Counted from the first letter of the stretch, positions 1 to 9,795 are shown. The stretch is DNA of 64,000 nucleotides from Nitrosospira sp. Nl5 (GCF_900102495.1 NZ_FMVQ01000009.1:62001-126000); one strand, 5' to 3'. The notes: generated by a model not told the origin, from the letters alone. Translations and numbers: made by a program.

Positions 1-573
1 TTTCTCAGAGGCAAGGGCCAAGGCTGGCTCACTGCCGAATATGGCATGCTGCCGCGTTCCACTCATGAACGGATGCAGCGCGAAGCAGCCAAGGGTAAGC
101 AATCCGGCCGCACCATGGAAATCCAGCGCCTGATTGGGCGCGCATTACGTTCCGTAGTGGATCTGACAAAGCTTGGCGAGCGCACCATCCAGATTGACTG
201 CGATGTTATCCAGGCCGATGGCGGCACGCGTACCGCGAGCATCACGGGCGCATTTGTGGCTCTACATGATGCTGTAGATAAGCTGCTGTACCGGCAATTG
301 ATTCCCGCCACGCCGATATCCACTCATGTCGCCGCAGTCTCAGTCGGGGTATACGAGGGCGTTCCAGTGCTTGACCTGGATTATGTGGAAGATTCCTGCT
401 GCGACACCGACATGAACGTCGTAATGACCGGCGATTCCGGCTTGGTGGAAGTGCAGGGCACCGCCGAAGGCGTCTCGTTTAGCCGGCAGGAGTTGAATGC
501 CATGCTGGACCTGGCGCAGCGGGGAATACAGGAGTTGATCGGAATTCAGAAAACGGCGCTGTCAAAAAAATGA
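1..573 (+). CDS. rph: Ribonuclease PH, 3' part (5' end lies outside the window)
   Basis: The reading frame is open from base 1, so the gene starts upstream. About 190 C-terminal residues of the usual ~240 are visible. RNase PH is a phosphate-dependent 3'-5' exoribonuclease that trims tRNA precursors. Family hallmarks are the PRSTHER segment near the start of the fragment, the following [20 protein letters not shown] stretch, and [17 protein letters not shown], which carries the phosphate-binding GGTRT motif. The stop overlaps the start of rdgB (ATGA, 570-573). This suggests translational coupling, and rph-rdgB-hemW is a common proteobacterial order. Confidence 0.95.
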   Translation, partial: FLRGKGQGWLTAEYGMLPRSTHERMQREAAKGKQSGRTMEIQRLIGRALRSVVDLTKLGERTIQIDCDVIQADGGTRTASITGAFVALHDAVDKLLYRQLIPATPISTHVAAVSVGVYEGVPVLDLDYVEDSCCDTDMNVVMTGDSGLVEVQGTAEGVSFSRQELNAMLDLAQRGIQELIGIQKTALSKK

Positions 574-1178
574 GCGTCAAAAAAATGCAGAAACTCGTTA
601 TTGCCAGCAGCAACTCCGGTAAATTGCGGGAAATTCGTCACTTGCTTGAACCGTTGGGGATTGAGGTATTGCCGCAGTCCGCCTTCAATGTTCCGGAGGC
701 GGAAGAGCCTTATTGCACCTTCGTCGAAAACGCTCTTGCCAAGGCGCGCCACGCCAGCAAATTGTGTGGATGGCCGGCGCTGGCGGATGATTCCGGGATA
801 TGCGTGGATGCCTTGAACGGTGGACCGGGAATTTATTCGGCACGCTATGCGGGAGAGCCCAGATCGGATGAGCGAAATAATCAGAAGCTGGTCGAGGTGT
901 TAAGGGACCAGCCCGACCGAAAGGCCCACTATTACTGCATCATTACCCTGGTGCGCCATGCCGATGACCCGCAGCCCATCATCGCCGACGGCGCGTGGCA
1001 CGGCGAGATCATTCTGGAGCCACGCGGTAAAGGCGGCTTCGGTTACGATCCTTATTTTTTTCTGCCGGGGCTGGGTAAAACCGCAGCCGAGCTTCCGATG
1101 GAGCAAAAAAATCGAATCAGCCACCGCGGCAAGGCACTGGCCCGACTCGTAGAGAGCATCAAGGAAGAGACATTTTGA
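570..1178 (+). CDS. rdgB: XTP/dITP diphosphatase (RdgB/HAM1 family)
   Basis: Hydrolyses non-canonical purine triphosphates (dITP, XTP) to monophosphates, keeping deaminated bases out of DNA and RNA; cytosolic. The N-terminal [12 protein letters not shown] matches the family SxNxGK substrate loop, and [20 protein letters not shown] matches the acidic metal-binding and specificity region. The C-terminal GGFGYDPYF and SHRGKAL motifs are also present. The length of 202 aa is normal. The ATG at 570 overlaps the rph stop; a second ATG at 585 begins the conserved MQKLVIAS sequence and is equally plausible. No strong Shine-Dalgarno is seen for either, which fits coupled translation. Confidence 0.95.
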   Translation: MSVKKMQKLVIASSNSGKLREIRHLLEPLGIEVLPQSAFNVPEAEEPYCTFVENALAKARHASKLCGWPALADDSGICVDALNGGPGIYSARYAGEPRSDERNNQKLVEVLRDQPDRKAHYYCIITLVRHADDPQPIIADGAWHGEIILEPRGKGGFGYDPYFFLPGLGKTAAELPMEQKNRISHRGKALARLVESIKEETF

Positions 1179-1264
1179 CGGGATTGCCAGACAACTGGAA
1201 AGGTAAAACAGATTTCAATTACAGTTGAGCCGACGCCTTCTGTTTGCTGCATCTCAAATTGATC

Positions 1265-2494
1265 ATGACAACGATCATTTCCCCCGCATCCATACTGGGT
1301 TCCCAGTCTCCCAGACTGAAATCACTCCCTCCGCTGGGTCTTTATATCCATATCCCGTGGTGCATGAAGAAGTGCCCCTATTGCGATTTCAATTCTCACG
1401 AGGTGCGCGGCGGGGAAGGCAACGTACCGGAGGCCGAATACGTGGCGGCATTGATCCGCGATCTTGAAGCGGCGTTACCGCAGGTCTGGGGACGCAGAGT
1501 AACCAGTGTATTTTTTGGTGGCGGCACACCCAGCCTGTTTAGCGCCCGATCCATCGATGCAATTCTTGCTGCAGTGAGAGCTTTGCTGCCGCTGGAGCAC
1601 TTTGCCGAAATTACGTTGGAAGCCAATCCCGGAACCTTCGAGGTGAAAAAGTTCGCCGATTTCCGCGCCGCCGGGATCAATCGCCTGTCCATAGGTATTC
1701 AAAGCTTCAATCCCGGGCATCTTCAATCGCTGGGACGAATACACGACGACCGCGAAACGCATCGCGCAATTGAAATCGCCCAGAAGAATTTCGACAATGT
1801 GAATCTCGATCTGATGTATGCACTCCCGGATCAGACACTGGAGCAGGCCCGTAATGATATCGAGACGGCGGCCGCATACGGTGTCTCTCATATTTCCGCT
1901 TATCATCTGACATTGGAGCCTAATACGCTGTTTCACCGCTACCCGCCACCGTTGCCCGATGACGATCTATCGGCGGAAATGCAGATAATGATCGAGGAAA
2001 CGCTTGCACAAGGCGGCTACATCAATTACGAAACCTCGGCATTTGCCCTACACGGAAGGGAGTCGCGCCATAATATGAATTATTGGACGTTCGGCGACTA
2101 TCTTGGTATTGGAGCGGGCGCGCATAGCAAAATAAGCTTTGCCGACAAAATTGTGCGGCAGATCCGCTATAAGCAACCCCGGGAATACCTTGCCAAGACG
2201 GCGCCAGACGTTGCAGCTTCCGGCGCGCCTATGATGGAACAGCACGAAGTAGGACGAAACGACCGGAGCTTCGAATTCATGATGAACGCACTGCGCCTGA
2301 CAAGAGGCTTTACGACGGAAATGTTCACGGAGCGTACCGGCTTGCCAATCACCGGTATCCGGCGGCAACTTGACGAGGCGGAGCGACGCCAACTGATCGT
2401 GCACGACTATCGACACATCGCGCCTACACTTACTGGCAAACGCTTTTTGAATGATTTGTTGCAGATTTTCCTGCCGGAGAAAAGCGATATGTAG
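1265..2494 (+). CDS. hemW: HemW, radical SAM heme chaperone (coproporphyrinogen oxidase-like)
   Basis: Radical SAM protein of the HemN-like family. Characterised HemW proteins bind heme and deliver it to membrane acceptors; they are not the coproporphyrinogen dehydrogenase. The sequence shows YIHIPWC, then the 4Fe-4S CxxxCxxC motif (CMKKCPYC), then FGGGTPSL and IGIQSF typical of the SAM barrel, and a C-terminal HemN_C-like region. The frame is open from a TTG at 1244, but the ATG at 1265 is the more likely start, giving 409 aa. It follows rdgB by about 90 bp and converges on trmB. Confidence 0.9.
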   Translation: MTTIISPASILGSQSPRLKSLPPLGLYIHIPWCMKKCPYCDFNSHEVRGGEGNVPEAEYVAALIRDLEAALPQVWGRRVTSVFFGGGTPSLFSARSIDAILAAVRALLPLEHFAEITLEANPGTFEVKKFADFRAAGINRLSIGIQSFNPGHLQSLGRIHDDRETHRAIEIAQKNFDNVNLDLMYALPDQTLEQARNDIETAAAYGVSHISAYHLTLEPNTLFHRYPPPLPDDDLSAEMQIMIEETLAQGGYINYETSAFALHGRESRHNMNYWTFGDYLGIGAGAHSKISFADKIVRQIRYKQPREYLAKTAPDVAASGAPMMEQHEVGRNDRSFEFMMNALRLTRGFTTEMFTERTGLPITGIRRQLDEAERRQLIVHDYRHIAPTLTGKRFLNDLLQIFLPEKSDM

Positions 2495-2522
2495 GTGGTT
2501 TTACGCTTTTCTATTTTCTTTT

Positions 2523-3194
2523 CTATTTTTTTTGAAATACCACATCCCATACGCCGTGTCCCAATCGCAAACCCCGCTGCTCGAATTTGGTTTCAGGCCG
2601 GTACTCGGGACGTGGGGCATAATCAGCAGCGGTATTCCTTAACTGCGGTTCGTTGCTCAACACTTCCAGTATTTCGCCGGCATAGTCTTCCCAGTCAGTT
2701 GCGGCGTGGATGTAGCCGCCGCGCTTCAAGTGCCGGCAAAGGAGCGAGATGAATTCCCGTTGTATCAGTCGCCGCTTGTGATGACGCGCCTTGGGCCAGG
2801 GATCAGGGAAAAAAATATGTACGCCATCGAGACAATCGGACGGCAGCATCTGCTGCAATACCTCTACGGCGTCATGCTGGATAATACGCACATTCGTCAA
2901 TCCAAATTCGTCGATTTGCTTCAGCAGGCTGCCTACACCGGGCGTGTGAACATCGATAGCCAGGTAGTCATTTTGGGGGTGGTTCCTGGCGATAACGGCC
3001 GTCGTTTCGCCCATACCAAAACCGATTTCCAGAATTTTTGGCACGCTCCTGCCAAAAACAGCTTCAAGATCAAGCAGGTTTTCCGTAAATGGAATGCCGT
3101 ATTTCGGCATCAGGGTTTCATGGGCGCGGCGCTGAGCATTTGAAACGCGTCCCTGGCGAAGAACAAAGCTGCGGATGGGGCGATGCTCTATCAT
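2523..3194 (-). CDS. trmB: tRNA (guanine-N7-)-methyltransferase
   Basis: Methylates N7 of G46 in the variable loop of tRNAs using SAM. The SAM-binding motif [14 protein letters not shown] and the family motif [16 protein letters not shown] are both clear, followed by the [14 protein letters not shown] segment. The length is about 223 aa, as expected. The frame is open back to a TTG at 3197, but the adjacent ATG at 3194 is the natural start. No good Shine-Dalgarno is visible. It lies downstream of thiG on the same strand (42 bp), so co-transcription is possible. Confidence 0.94.
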   Translation of the reverse strand: MIEHRPIRSFVLRQGRVSNAQRRAHETLMPKYGIPFTENLLDLEAVFGRSVPKILEIGFGMGETTAVIARNHPQNDYLAIDVHTPGVGSLLKQIDEFGLTNVRIIQHDAVEVLQQMLPSDCLDGVHIFFPDPWPKARHHKRRLIQREFISLLCRHLKRGGYIHAATDWEDYAGEILEVLSNEPQLRNTAADYAPRPEYRPETKFEQRGLRLGHGVWDVVFQKK

Positions 3195-3236
3195 CAAGGA
3201 GGAATATATCCGGGAGGGACTTGAAAACCGGAGCTA

Positions 3237-4052
3237 TCAGGCTTTTTTGTCGCTGCTGGCGATGGTTCCGCTGACGGGTGAACTGGGGCTCGCGCTGTAA
3301 AGCTTCTTTGCCATGCGTCCCGCCAGATAAGCTTCACGGCCCGCTTCCACCGCTTTTTTCATGGCGGAAGCCATGAGTACAGGATTTTGCGCAGCGGCAA
3401 TGGCGGTGTTCATCAGGACACCGTCGCAGCCTAATTCCATGGCGATAGCCGCGTCCGAAGCGGTGCCCACGCCAGCATCCACCAATACCGGAACCGAGGC
3501 ATTGTCGATGATAATCTGTAAATTCCAGGGATTGAGAATTCCCATACCGGAACCAATTAGTGAAGCCAGAGGCATTATCGCGATACAGCCGATTTCTTCC
3601 AACTGTCTGGCGATGATCGGATCATCCGACGTATAAACCATTACCTGAAAGCCATCCTTTATCAGAATTTCCGCGGCTTTGATGGTTTCCACCATGTTAG
3701 GGTAGAGTGTCTTCGGGTCACCCAGAACCTCCAGCTTTACCAGGCTATGGCCGTCCAGCAATTCACGCGCAAGGCGCAGGGTGCGCACTGCATCATCCAC
3801 CGTGTAACATCCCGCTGTATTAGGTAACAACGTATATTGCGACGGCGGCAGGACGTCCAGCAGGTTCGGTTCATCGGGATTCTGTCCGAGGTTGGTGCGG
3901 CGTATCGCCACAGTGATGATTTCCGCGCCGCTTGCATCAACCGCCGCGCGAGTTTCGGCGAAATCCTTGTATTTGCCGGTACCGACCAGAAGCCGCGAAG
4001 AATATGCCTTGCCGGCGATGACGAGATTATCCATAAAATCCTGTAATTTCAT
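3237..4052 (-). CDS. thiG: Thiazole synthase ThiG
   Basis: Builds the thiazole phosphate ring of thiamin from 1-deoxyxylulose 5-phosphate, dehydroglycine and the ThiS thiocarboxylate. Recognised from [14 protein letters not shown] at the N-terminus, the [15 protein letters not shown] segment with the Schiff-base lysine, and the glycine-rich phosphate-binding ends ([34 protein letters not shown]). The length of 271 aa is typical. thiS ends 40 bp upstream on the same strand, forming a thiS-thiG pair. No thiE, thiO or thiF is present here. Confidence 0.95.
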   Translation of the reverse strand: MKLQDFMDNLVIAGKAYSSRLLVGTGKYKDFAETRAAVDASGAEIITVAIRRTNLGQNPDEPNLLDVLPPSQYTLLPNTAGCYTVDDAVRTLRLARELLDGHSLVKLEVLGDPKTLYPNMVETIKAAEILIKDGFQVMVYTSDDPIIARQLEEIGCIAIMPLASLIGSGMGILNPWNLQIIIDNASVPVLVDAGVGTASDAAIAMELGCDGVLMNTAIAAAQNPVLMASAMKKAVEAGREAYLAGRMAKKLYSASPSSPVSGTIASSDKKA

Positions 4053-4092
4053 TTACTGTAAAAGAGTGTCTCCTTACAGTCTTTGCGAAACG

Positions 4093-4338
4093 CTAGCCCC
4101 CTCCCACCGCCACTACGATTTCAAGCCGATCCCCGTTGGTCAGGACCTGCTGGTCGTACTTGCTACGCGGAACAATTTCGCCATTGCGCTCGATGGCAAT
4201 ACGCTTGCCTTGCAAGGCCATGTGTTCCAGCAATTGCGTGATATTGAGAGTCGCGTTATTTTGACCGCTCTTTAGCGGTGGCGTTTGATTGGATATGGGA
4301 AAACGCTGAGGCTGTCCATTAATGATGAGTTGTATCAT
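4093..4338 (-). CDS. thiS: Sulfur carrier protein ThiS
   Basis: Ubiquitin-fold sulfur carrier. Its C-terminal glycine is adenylated and thiocarboxylated to donate sulfur to ThiG. The protein starts MIQLIINGQPQRF and ends VVAVGGG, so the required terminal Gly-Gly is present. Internal segments IAIERNGEIVPRSKYDQ and LTNGDRLEIV match the family. At 81 aa it is longer than the usual ~66, with an extra stretch after the first strand. It sits directly upstream of thiG. I looked upstream for a TPP riboswitch and saw no convincing one. Confidence 0.92.
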   Translation of the reverse strand: MIQLIINGQPQRFPISNQTPPLKSGQNNATLNITQLLEHMALQGKRIAIERNGEIVPRSKYDQQVLTNGDRLEIVVAVGGG

Positions 4339-4421
4339 TTCAAAAATCGGCTGAATTCAAGTCCTTTGATTAACAATATAATTTAATTCTAGCATATGGA
4401 TCGGACGGTGAAAGGAGTCTC

Positions 4422-4499
4422 ATGGCGGATAACAACGGCGAACCTCACGCTGCTATTACGTCAGCAAGGCCAGCTCCCCCTTATCGCACAGCGCGATAA
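4422..4499 (+). CDS. Possible 25-codon leader-type ORF before tRNA-Gly
   Basis: A 25-codon ORF begins with ATG four bases after AAAGGAG, a good Shine-Dalgarno at slightly short spacing, in the gap between thiS (opposite strand) and tRNA-Gly. It is proline/alanine-rich and ends at a TAA inside a perfect 7-bp hairpin (TTATCGC / GCGATAA, 4481-4499, loop ACAGC). I recognise no homologue, and such a short ORF can arise by chance. A TATAAT at 4514-4519 could be the -10 element of the tRNA promoter. Confidence 0.2.
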   Translation: MADNNGEPHAAITSARPAPPYRTAR

Positions 4500-4530
4500 A
4501 GCTATTTCCATCGTATAATCCATGCTGATG

Positions 4531-4604
4531 GCGGGTGTAGCTCAATGGCAGAGCAGAAGCTTCCCAAGCTTACGACGAGGGTTCGATTCCCTTCACCCGC
4601 TCCA
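4531..4604 (+). tRNA. tRNA-Gly (anticodon CCC), CCA encoded
   Basis: A cloverleaf folds by eye. The acceptor stem GCGGGTG (4531-4537) pairs with CACCCGC (4594-4600), the D-arm is GCTC/GAGC, the anticodon loop TTCCCAA gives anticodon CCC, and the T-loop is GGTTCGATTCC. The discriminator T is followed by an encoded CCA (4602-4604). The first anticodon-stem pair looks mismatched (G/A), leaving four good pairs. The sequence closely resembles bacterial glyU-type tRNAs. Confidence 0.93.
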
Positions 4605-4876
4605 CGCCCTGCCTGTGAGTTCAGTATCTCAAATGCCTGCTTATCGTGCTTGCTTTCAATAACTCCGCTGACCAGCCTTCTATCTTTATCACGTCAGTTC
4701 CGATATCCACCAACCCCCGATCATCCATCTAGTGAAGAAAGAAACAGCGTGCGCTCAAGCTTGATTGCGATATCCAGCCCCATCTTCCCTTGCTCCGGCG
4801 CAACCTTGCGTCAGCTCTTTTTTAAGAGAATAAAAGTACAAGAACGTACCGAGATGGAAAATCATCATTCCACAAT

Positions 4877-5968
4877 ATGCCAACTTTTGCCGCCAAGCTG
4901 ATCCGCTGGCAGAAACTGCATGGACGCAGCGGTCTTCCCTGGCAGAATACGCGCGATCCATATGCTATCTGGATTTCCGAAATCATGCTGCAACAAACGC
5001 AGGTGGTTGTTGTAATTCCCTATTACTTGCGGTTTCTGCAACGCTTTCCCAATATCGAAAGCCTGGCCTTGAGTTCCCTCGATGATGTGCTGGCACTATG
5101 GAGCGGCCTGGGTTACTACTCGCGCGGAAGGAATCTGCATCAGGCCGCCCGGCTGATCGCCAGAGAGCAAGGCGGCATATTTCCGCGAGACGTTCAAGCC
5201 ATTGAACAACTTCCCGGCGTTGGACGTTCCACCGCTGCCGCCATTGCGGCGTTTGCATACGGAGAGCGTCGCGCGATACTCGACGGCAACGTCAAGCGCG
5301 TTTTTGCGCGATGCTTCGGCGTAGACGGCTACCTCGGGGAGAGGAAGAACGAAACGTTACTGTGGCAGAAAGCTGAAGAGCTGCTTCCAGCAAATGAATG
5401 CGGCGAAATTGAGGTTTATACTCAGGCGTTGATGGACCTGGGTGCGACTGTTTGTACTCGCGCCAAACCAAAGTGTATGGCGTGCCCGCTGCAACAGGAC
5501 TGCACCGCATTGCGAGATAACCGGGTGGACAAGCTCCCCGTTCGCAAGCCGGGCAGAGCGCTGCCGGAAAAAGAAACGGTTCTGTTAATGCTGATGCAGC
5601 AAGGAAAAATTCTGCTGGAAAAACGCCCGGCCCCCGGAATTTGGGGTGGATTGTGGTGTCTTCCCGAAATGCCGGTAAGCAAAAACGCCGTCACCTATTG
5701 CGCCCGGCACTACCAAATGAAAGTAAGGCCGCTGGCGCACGTACCCTCGTTGAATCATGCCTTCACCCACTTCAGGCTGCGGATTCATCCGCGGCTGCTG
5801 CGAGTTGTTTCCTCCCCCGCCGCTATCAAGATGCACGGACAAGATGGGGCGATATGGGTAGCGCTGGATGATGCGCGAAAAGCGGCTATTCCCGCCCCGG
5901 TCAGGAAGCTGCTCACACAGCACGAATACCCGCAATCAGGTGATCTACCCTTCGAAAGGCAGCTGTGA
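4877..5968 (+). CDS. mutY: A/G-specific adenine DNA glycosylase MutY
   Basis: Removes adenine mispaired with 8-oxoguanine. The N-terminal helix-hairpin-helix glycosylase domain has the catalytic glutamate in SEIMLQQTQV, the HhH segment LPGVGRSTAAAIAAFAYG and the catalytic aspartate in ILDGNVKR. The 4Fe-4S ligands follow as Cx6Cx2Cx5C (CTRAKPKCMACPLQQDC). The C-terminal third is a NUDIX-like 8-oxoG recognition domain. The length of 363 aa is normal. About 270 bp without a recognisable gene separate it from tRNA-Gly, containing only a short U-rich hairpin near 4813-4830. Confidence 0.96.
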   Translation: MPTFAAKLIRWQKLHGRSGLPWQNTRDPYAIWISEIMLQQTQVVVVIPYYLRFLQRFPNIESLALSSLDDVLALWSGLGYYSRGRNLHQAARLIAREQGGIFPRDVQAIEQLPGVGRSTAAAIAAFAYGERRAILDGNVKRVFARCFGVDGYLGERKNETLLWQKAEELLPANECGEIEVYTQALMDLGATVCTRAKPKCMACPLQQDCTALRDNRVDKLPVRKPGRALPEKETVLLMLMQQGKILLEKRPAPGIWGGLWCLPEMPVSKNAVTYCARHYQMKVRPLAHVPSLNHAFTHFRLRIHPRLLRVVSSPAAIKMHGQDGAIWVALDDARKAAIPAPVRKLLTQHEYPQSGDLPFERQL

Positions 5969-6006
5969 TTTTACGCAATTCGTATTCTATAAGTATCCTA
6001 TAGCTA

Positions 6007-6633
6007 ATGCATAACTGGCGGGAATGGAGAAAACATCAGCGCGCGGCATTGACCATGCGCAGGGAGTTAATCAGCGAAGATGAGCACCGCTGCTGGAGCA
6101 TGGCAATTACGCGTTCGCTCGAACAGGGTTTCCCCGTATTACAAAAAAGCCTAGTGGGATTTTACTGGCCCCATCGTGGCGAATATAATCCCCGTCCCGC
6201 GATGGATTATATCGGGGAGCGCGGCGCGACGCTTGCGCTACCGGAAATAGAGAATAAACATGAGGCGCTGCGCTTTCGCAAATGGTGGCGGGAGGCGCCG
6301 ATGAAGATCGGCGTCTATGATATTCCGGTGCCTGACAACACCGATCCGGTAAGGGTTGAGGCGGTGATAATACCTATGATCGGCTTCGATCAACTGGGAT
6401 TCCGGCTGGGATATGGCGGCGGCTATTTTGATCGTACTCTGGCTGCAATCGAGCCAAAGCCCCTGGCTATCGGGGTGGCGTTTGAAATTCTACGTCTGGA
6501 TAGCGTCCATCCCCAGCCGCACGATATTCCTATGGATTTTATTGTTACAGAGGCGGGGATTTATCGGGTAGCGTTAACCGGGCTGGAGCTTATTGCCATC
6601 GAGGAATGCGCGAGGGAGAATGCTCTGAAATAG
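6007..6633 (+). CDS. 5-formyltetrahydrofolate cyclo-ligase
   Basis: Converts 5-formyl-THF to 5,10-methenyl-THF with ATP, recycling the inhibitory folate formed by serine hydroxymethyltransferase; cytosolic. The family signature is the C-terminal IPMIGFDQLGFRLGYGGGYFDRTLA, whose glycine-rich loop binds ATP and substrate; the N-terminal FYWPHRGEYNPRP region is also typical. The length of 208 aa is usual. It lies 38 bp after mutY on the same strand. In many proteobacteria 6S RNA precedes this gene, but the gap here is too short for it. Confidence 0.92.
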   Translation: MHNWREWRKHQRAALTMRRELISEDEHRCWSMAITRSLEQGFPVLQKSLVGFYWPHRGEYNPRPAMDYIGERGATLALPEIENKHEALRFRKWWREAPMKIGVYDIPVPDNTDPVRVEAVIIPMIGFDQLGFRLGYGGGYFDRTLAAIEPKPLAIGVAFEILRLDSVHPQPHDIPMDFIVTEAGIYRVALTGLELIAIEECARENALK

Positions 6634-6664
6634 CGCGTACTTTCCGCGAATTGGCAAAACCAAA

Positions 6665-7297
6665 CTAACTTTCGGCGCCCCAACGCGGCATGAGAGAGTG
6701 AGCCACCCCAAGATGATCGAGTATGCGCGCCACGACAAAATCCACCACATCCTGCACATTCACCGGATGATGATAAAAGCCGGGGTTGGCGGGCAGGATT
6801 ACCGCGCCGCCGCGTGCGAGCTTCAGCATATTTTCGAGGTGAATTGCGGAAAACGGCGTTTCGCGCGGAACCAGAATGAGCTTCCGGCTTTCCTTCAACA
6901 TGACATCCGCCGCCCGCTCGATCAATTTCTGACTAAGTCCCGCAGCAATGGCGGCAAGCGTTCCCATGGTGCAGGGACAAACCACCATCGCGTCCGCCGG
7001 ATTGGAACCTGAGGCAACCGGTGCGAACCATTCTTCTCTTCCGAACACTCGCAACTGCCCTTCAGCGGCGTTAAAACGGCGGCTGAACAATTCCTCCGCC
7101 TCCTTGGCGCGCGATGGCAGCGTCAGTTGCAATTCCTGGTGCGCGACAATCTGCGCGGCTTGCGAATACAGCAAATAAACGCGATTGCCCCCGGCCAGCA
7201 ACAATTCCAGCAGACGTATGCCGTATGGCATGCCGGATGCGCCGGTAAAAGCTAATGTAATGGTTTTTGACGTATTCAGTTTTTGTTGGGGACTCAT
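6665..7297 (-). CDS. ubiX: Flavin prenyltransferase UbiX
   Basis: Makes prenylated FMN, the cofactor of the decarboxylase UbiD in ubiquinone synthesis. The N-terminal TLAFTGASGMPYGIRLLELL is the FMN-binding start, followed by VVCPCTMGTLAAIAAGLSQ and LVPRETPFSAIHLENMLKLA, all characteristic. The length of 210 aa is usual. It is convergent with the folate cyclo-ligase gene. ubiD is not in this window. Confidence 0.94.
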   Translation of the reverse strand: MSPQQKLNTSKTITLAFTGASGMPYGIRLLELLLAGGNRVYLLYSQAAQIVAHQELQLTLPSRAKEAEELFSRRFNAAEGQLRVFGREEWFAPVASGSNPADAMVVCPCTMGTLAAIAAGLSQKLIERAADVMLKESRKLILVPRETPFSAIHLENMLKLARGGAVILPANPGFYHHPVNVQDVVDFVVARILDHLGVAHSLMPRWGAES

Positions 7298-7477
7298 CTA
7301 TTAGCGCTCGACTGCTTGTTCTCAGTATAGCTCCAATCCGCCCTGGAAATGATAAATAGGTGGCCCTTCCCGCCCAATTCTCATTCCATACCTATTGGAT
7401 TCATAACGTTGCGAGACTTGCTCGCGCTGTCCGCAATCTTACGGAACCGGCATAGGCACATCAAGTGAATCGATGCT

Positions 7478-8314
7478 TTAATCCAACTCCCTGTGACGCA
7501 CCAGAACCTGTGTTTTTCCTGTGAAATACCGCGCCAGCCGTTCCACGAAATATACCGAGCGATGGCGTCCACCGGTGCAACCGATAGCCACAGTCAGATA
7601 ATTGCGGCTGTCCCGAATGAAACACGGCAGCCAGTCATCCACAAATTCCCTGATGTCATCGAACATTCGATTAACATCGATGTTCGCATCGAGATATTCG
7701 ATTACTGCATCATCCTTACCCGTGAATGGCCGCAAGAGCGGCTCATAGTGCGGGTTGGGAAGGCAACGCACATCGAATAACATGTCGGAGTCCAGCGGAA
7801 TGCTGTGCTTAAAGGCAAACGACTGGAACAGGAGCGTCAGGCGCGCAGGATTGAGGCTGATAAAATCCCTGATCCATGTCCGCAATGCGCTGGCGCTCAA
7901 GTCGCTAGTGTCGATGCGGTTTGCAAGGTCATGTATCTCACCCAGCATTTCTCGCTCGGACTGTATGCATTCCGGCAAAGTCGAGCGATCATCGCTGAGG
8001 GGATGGCGACGGCGAGTCTCCGAGAAACGCTTCACAAGCGCATCGGTTTTGGCTTCAAGGAACAGCAGGTGCACGTCCATTTCCTGCCGCCGCAAATCAG
8101 CCAGCTGCTGGGGCAACAGGTGCAAGGTTTCACGGCTTCGCGCATCAATACTGACCGCCGCGCGTTGATGTCCGGATTCTTTTAAATAAAGCGCCACTTC
8201 CCGCAGCAGGTTCGCCGGAAGATTGTCCACGCAATAGTAGCCGCTATCCTCCAGAACTGTAAGTGCGATACTCTTGCCCGAACCGGCGAGACCGCTAATG
8301 ACAATTACCTGCAT
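7478..8314 (-). CDS. rapZ: RNase adapter / nucleotide-binding protein RapZ
   Basis: P-loop protein of the RapZ (YvcJ) family. In E. coli it delivers the sRNA GlmZ to RNase E and senses glucosamine-6-phosphate. The Walker A motif is GLAGSGKS near the N-terminus. The C-terminal [21 protein letters not shown] is the conserved signature of the RNA-binding domain. The length of 278 aa is typical. It is the last gene of the hpf-ptsN-hprK-rapZ run. HPr and EI genes often follow it in betaproteobacteria but are absent here: 180 bp of non-coding DNA and convergent-side ubiX come next. Confidence 0.94.
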   Translation of the reverse strand: MQVIVISGLAGSGKSIALTVLEDSGYYCVDNLPANLLREVALYLKESGHQRAAVSIDARSRETLHLLPQQLADLRRQEMDVHLLFLEAKTDALVKRFSETRRRHPLSDDRSTLPECIQSEREMLGEIHDLANRIDTSDLSASALRTWIRDFISLNPARLTLLFQSFAFKHSIPLDSDMLFDVRCLPNPHYEPLLRPFTGKDDAVIEYLDANIDVNRMFDDIREFVDDWLPCFIRDSRNYLTVAIGCTGGRHRSVYFVERLARYFTGKTQVLVRHRELD

Positions 8315-8393
8315 TGTATTAATGAACGGATGAGAGGCACATTTGAAGACGCCGATCCTCAGCCTGACGCAGTTTATAATCCTTTTTCAAACT

Positions 8394-9341
8394 TTAACCC
8401 GTTTTCCCGTTTTCCATTTCCTGCTGATGCCGCGCCAGAAACTCTTTAGCGCTGTCGATGCCCCGTAGTTGCAGGACACAGTTACGCACCGCGGCTTCCA
8501 CCAGCACGGCCAGGTTGCGCCCAGCGGCAACTGGAATAATAACCTTTCGAATATTCACGTCCAGAATGTTTTCAGTAACATCATTGATCGGCAATCGCTC
8601 CAAGGCATTAAAGTCGACGCTGCTGGGTTTTTGCAGATGCACAATGAGCTTCATGTTTTTTTTTCGACGTACCGCAGTCTCGCCAAAGATGGTGCGAATA
8701 TTCAGCATTCCCAAACCACGCACCTCAAGAAAATCGCGTAGCATCGGAGGACAGCGTCCCTCCAGGGTTTCGGGCGCAATGCGGTAAAGTTCCACAACAT
8801 CATCCGCGACCAGCCCGTGACCGCGGCTCACCAGCTCCAGCGCTAATTCGCTTTTACCGACCCCGCTGTCGCCGGTAATCATTACCCCCATTCCCAGAAC
8901 ATCCAGCAGAACACCGTGCCGGCTACTCGAAGGAGCCAGGGCGCGCCCCAAATAGGGGCGCAGCAACCAAATCACCTCCAGGCTAGGATGCGGCGAACAG
9001 AACAAGGGGGTTTGGGTGGAGTCCGCAAATGCCCTTATTGAAGCTGGCACGGGGGCGCCCCCCGCGACAATAATGCACCACAGGCTGCTTTGTCCAAGCC
9101 GTTCCATATTCCGGCGCAAGGTCGGGGGATCGAGCTGATTGAGGTGATCAGCTTCGGAATCGCTCAGCACTTGTATCCAGTTGGGATGGATAAAGTTAAG
9201 ATGACCGATGATCCCCTGTGTCGAGCGCGCAATGGCGTCTTCGTCGAGTTGCCTGCCGCCACTCTCCCTGCCTGCCTCCCAGGTCAGACCCAGCTTTTGC
9301 CGCTTGTCTTCATACAATCGTGCGATGTTAATCCGGGACAT
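8394..9341 (-). CDS. hprK: HPr kinase/phosphorylase
   Basis: Phosphorylates and dephosphorylates HPr on a serine. In proteobacteria it usually tunes a regulatory PTS and not sugar uptake. The N-terminal domain is followed by the Walker A motif GDSGVGKSELALELVSRGH and the HprK signature EVRGLGMLNIRTIFGE. The length of 315 aa is normal. It overlaps ptsN by 14 bp, implying co-translation. Its substrate HPr (ptsH) is not encoded in the visible neighbourhood. Confidence 0.95.
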   Translation of the reverse strand: MSRINIARLYEDKRQKLGLTWEAGRESGGRQLDEDAIARSTQGIIGHLNFIHPNWIQVLSDSEADHLNQLDPPTLRRNMERLGQSSLWCIIVAGGAPVPASIRAFADSTQTPLFCSPHPSLEVIWLLRPYLGRALAPSSSRHGVLLDVLGMGVMITGDSGVGKSELALELVSRGHGLVADDVVELYRIAPETLEGRCPPMLRDFLEVRGLGMLNIRTIFGETAVRRKKNMKLIVHLQKPSSVDFNALERLPINDVTENILDVNIRKVIIPVAAGRNLAVLVEAAVRNCVLQLRGIDSAKEFLARHQQEMENGKTG

Positions 9342-9795
9342 TTGGCGCCCAATTATGCATTAGCCGATGCATCTCAATCCGATTCCTGCTTTTCAGCAGA
9401 CTTTCACGAAAATTCTTATCACTGAATATTTGTGCCAGTTCGCTCAGAATTTGCAGATGCAGATCGGTTGCCTGCTCTGGCACCAGCAAAACGCATATCA
9501 GGGAGACTGGCTTGCCATCCGGTGCGTCAAAGGGGATTGGATTCTTCATGCGGACGAGCGCGGCGGCCGCTACGCGCAGCCCCTTGATTCTGCCGTGCGG
9601 AATTGCGACGCCCTGACCGAGACCGGTAGAACCCAACTTTTCGCGAATTAACAGACTGTCAAATACGTCACTTCGGGCGATATGCAAATTATTTTCGAAT
9701 AACTGCCCGATCTGTTCAAATACGGATCTCTTGCTGTCGGCGTCCAGGTCGGTAATGACATGCGATAGCGGCAATAGCTGTGCAATAAGATTCAT
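9328..9795 (-). CDS. ptsN: Nitrogen-regulatory PTS EIIA protein
   Basis: Phosphocarrier of the nitrogen PTS, which affects potassium transport, sigma-54-linked and metabolic regulation. The phosphorylated histidine lies in GVAIPHGRIKGL. The frame is open upstream to 9954, but that extension has no family character and overlaps hpf; the ATG at 9795 gives MNLIAQLLPLSHV and 155 aa, the usual length. The Shine-Dalgarno there is weak. Its position between hpf/rpoN and hprK is the classical arrangement. Confidence 0.92.
   Translation of the reverse strand: MNLIAQLLPLSHVITDLDADSKRSVFEQIGQLFENNLHIARSDVFDSLLIREKLGSTGLGQGVAIPHGRIKGLRVAAAALVRMKNPIPFDAPDGKPVSLICVLLVPEQATDLHLQILSELAQIFSDKNFRESLLKSRNRIEMHRLMHNWAPNVPD

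Noticed and set aside
4339-4421. TPP riboswitch upstream of thiS
   Set aside because: The thi-box core (CTGAGA with its partner) was not found on the minus strand.
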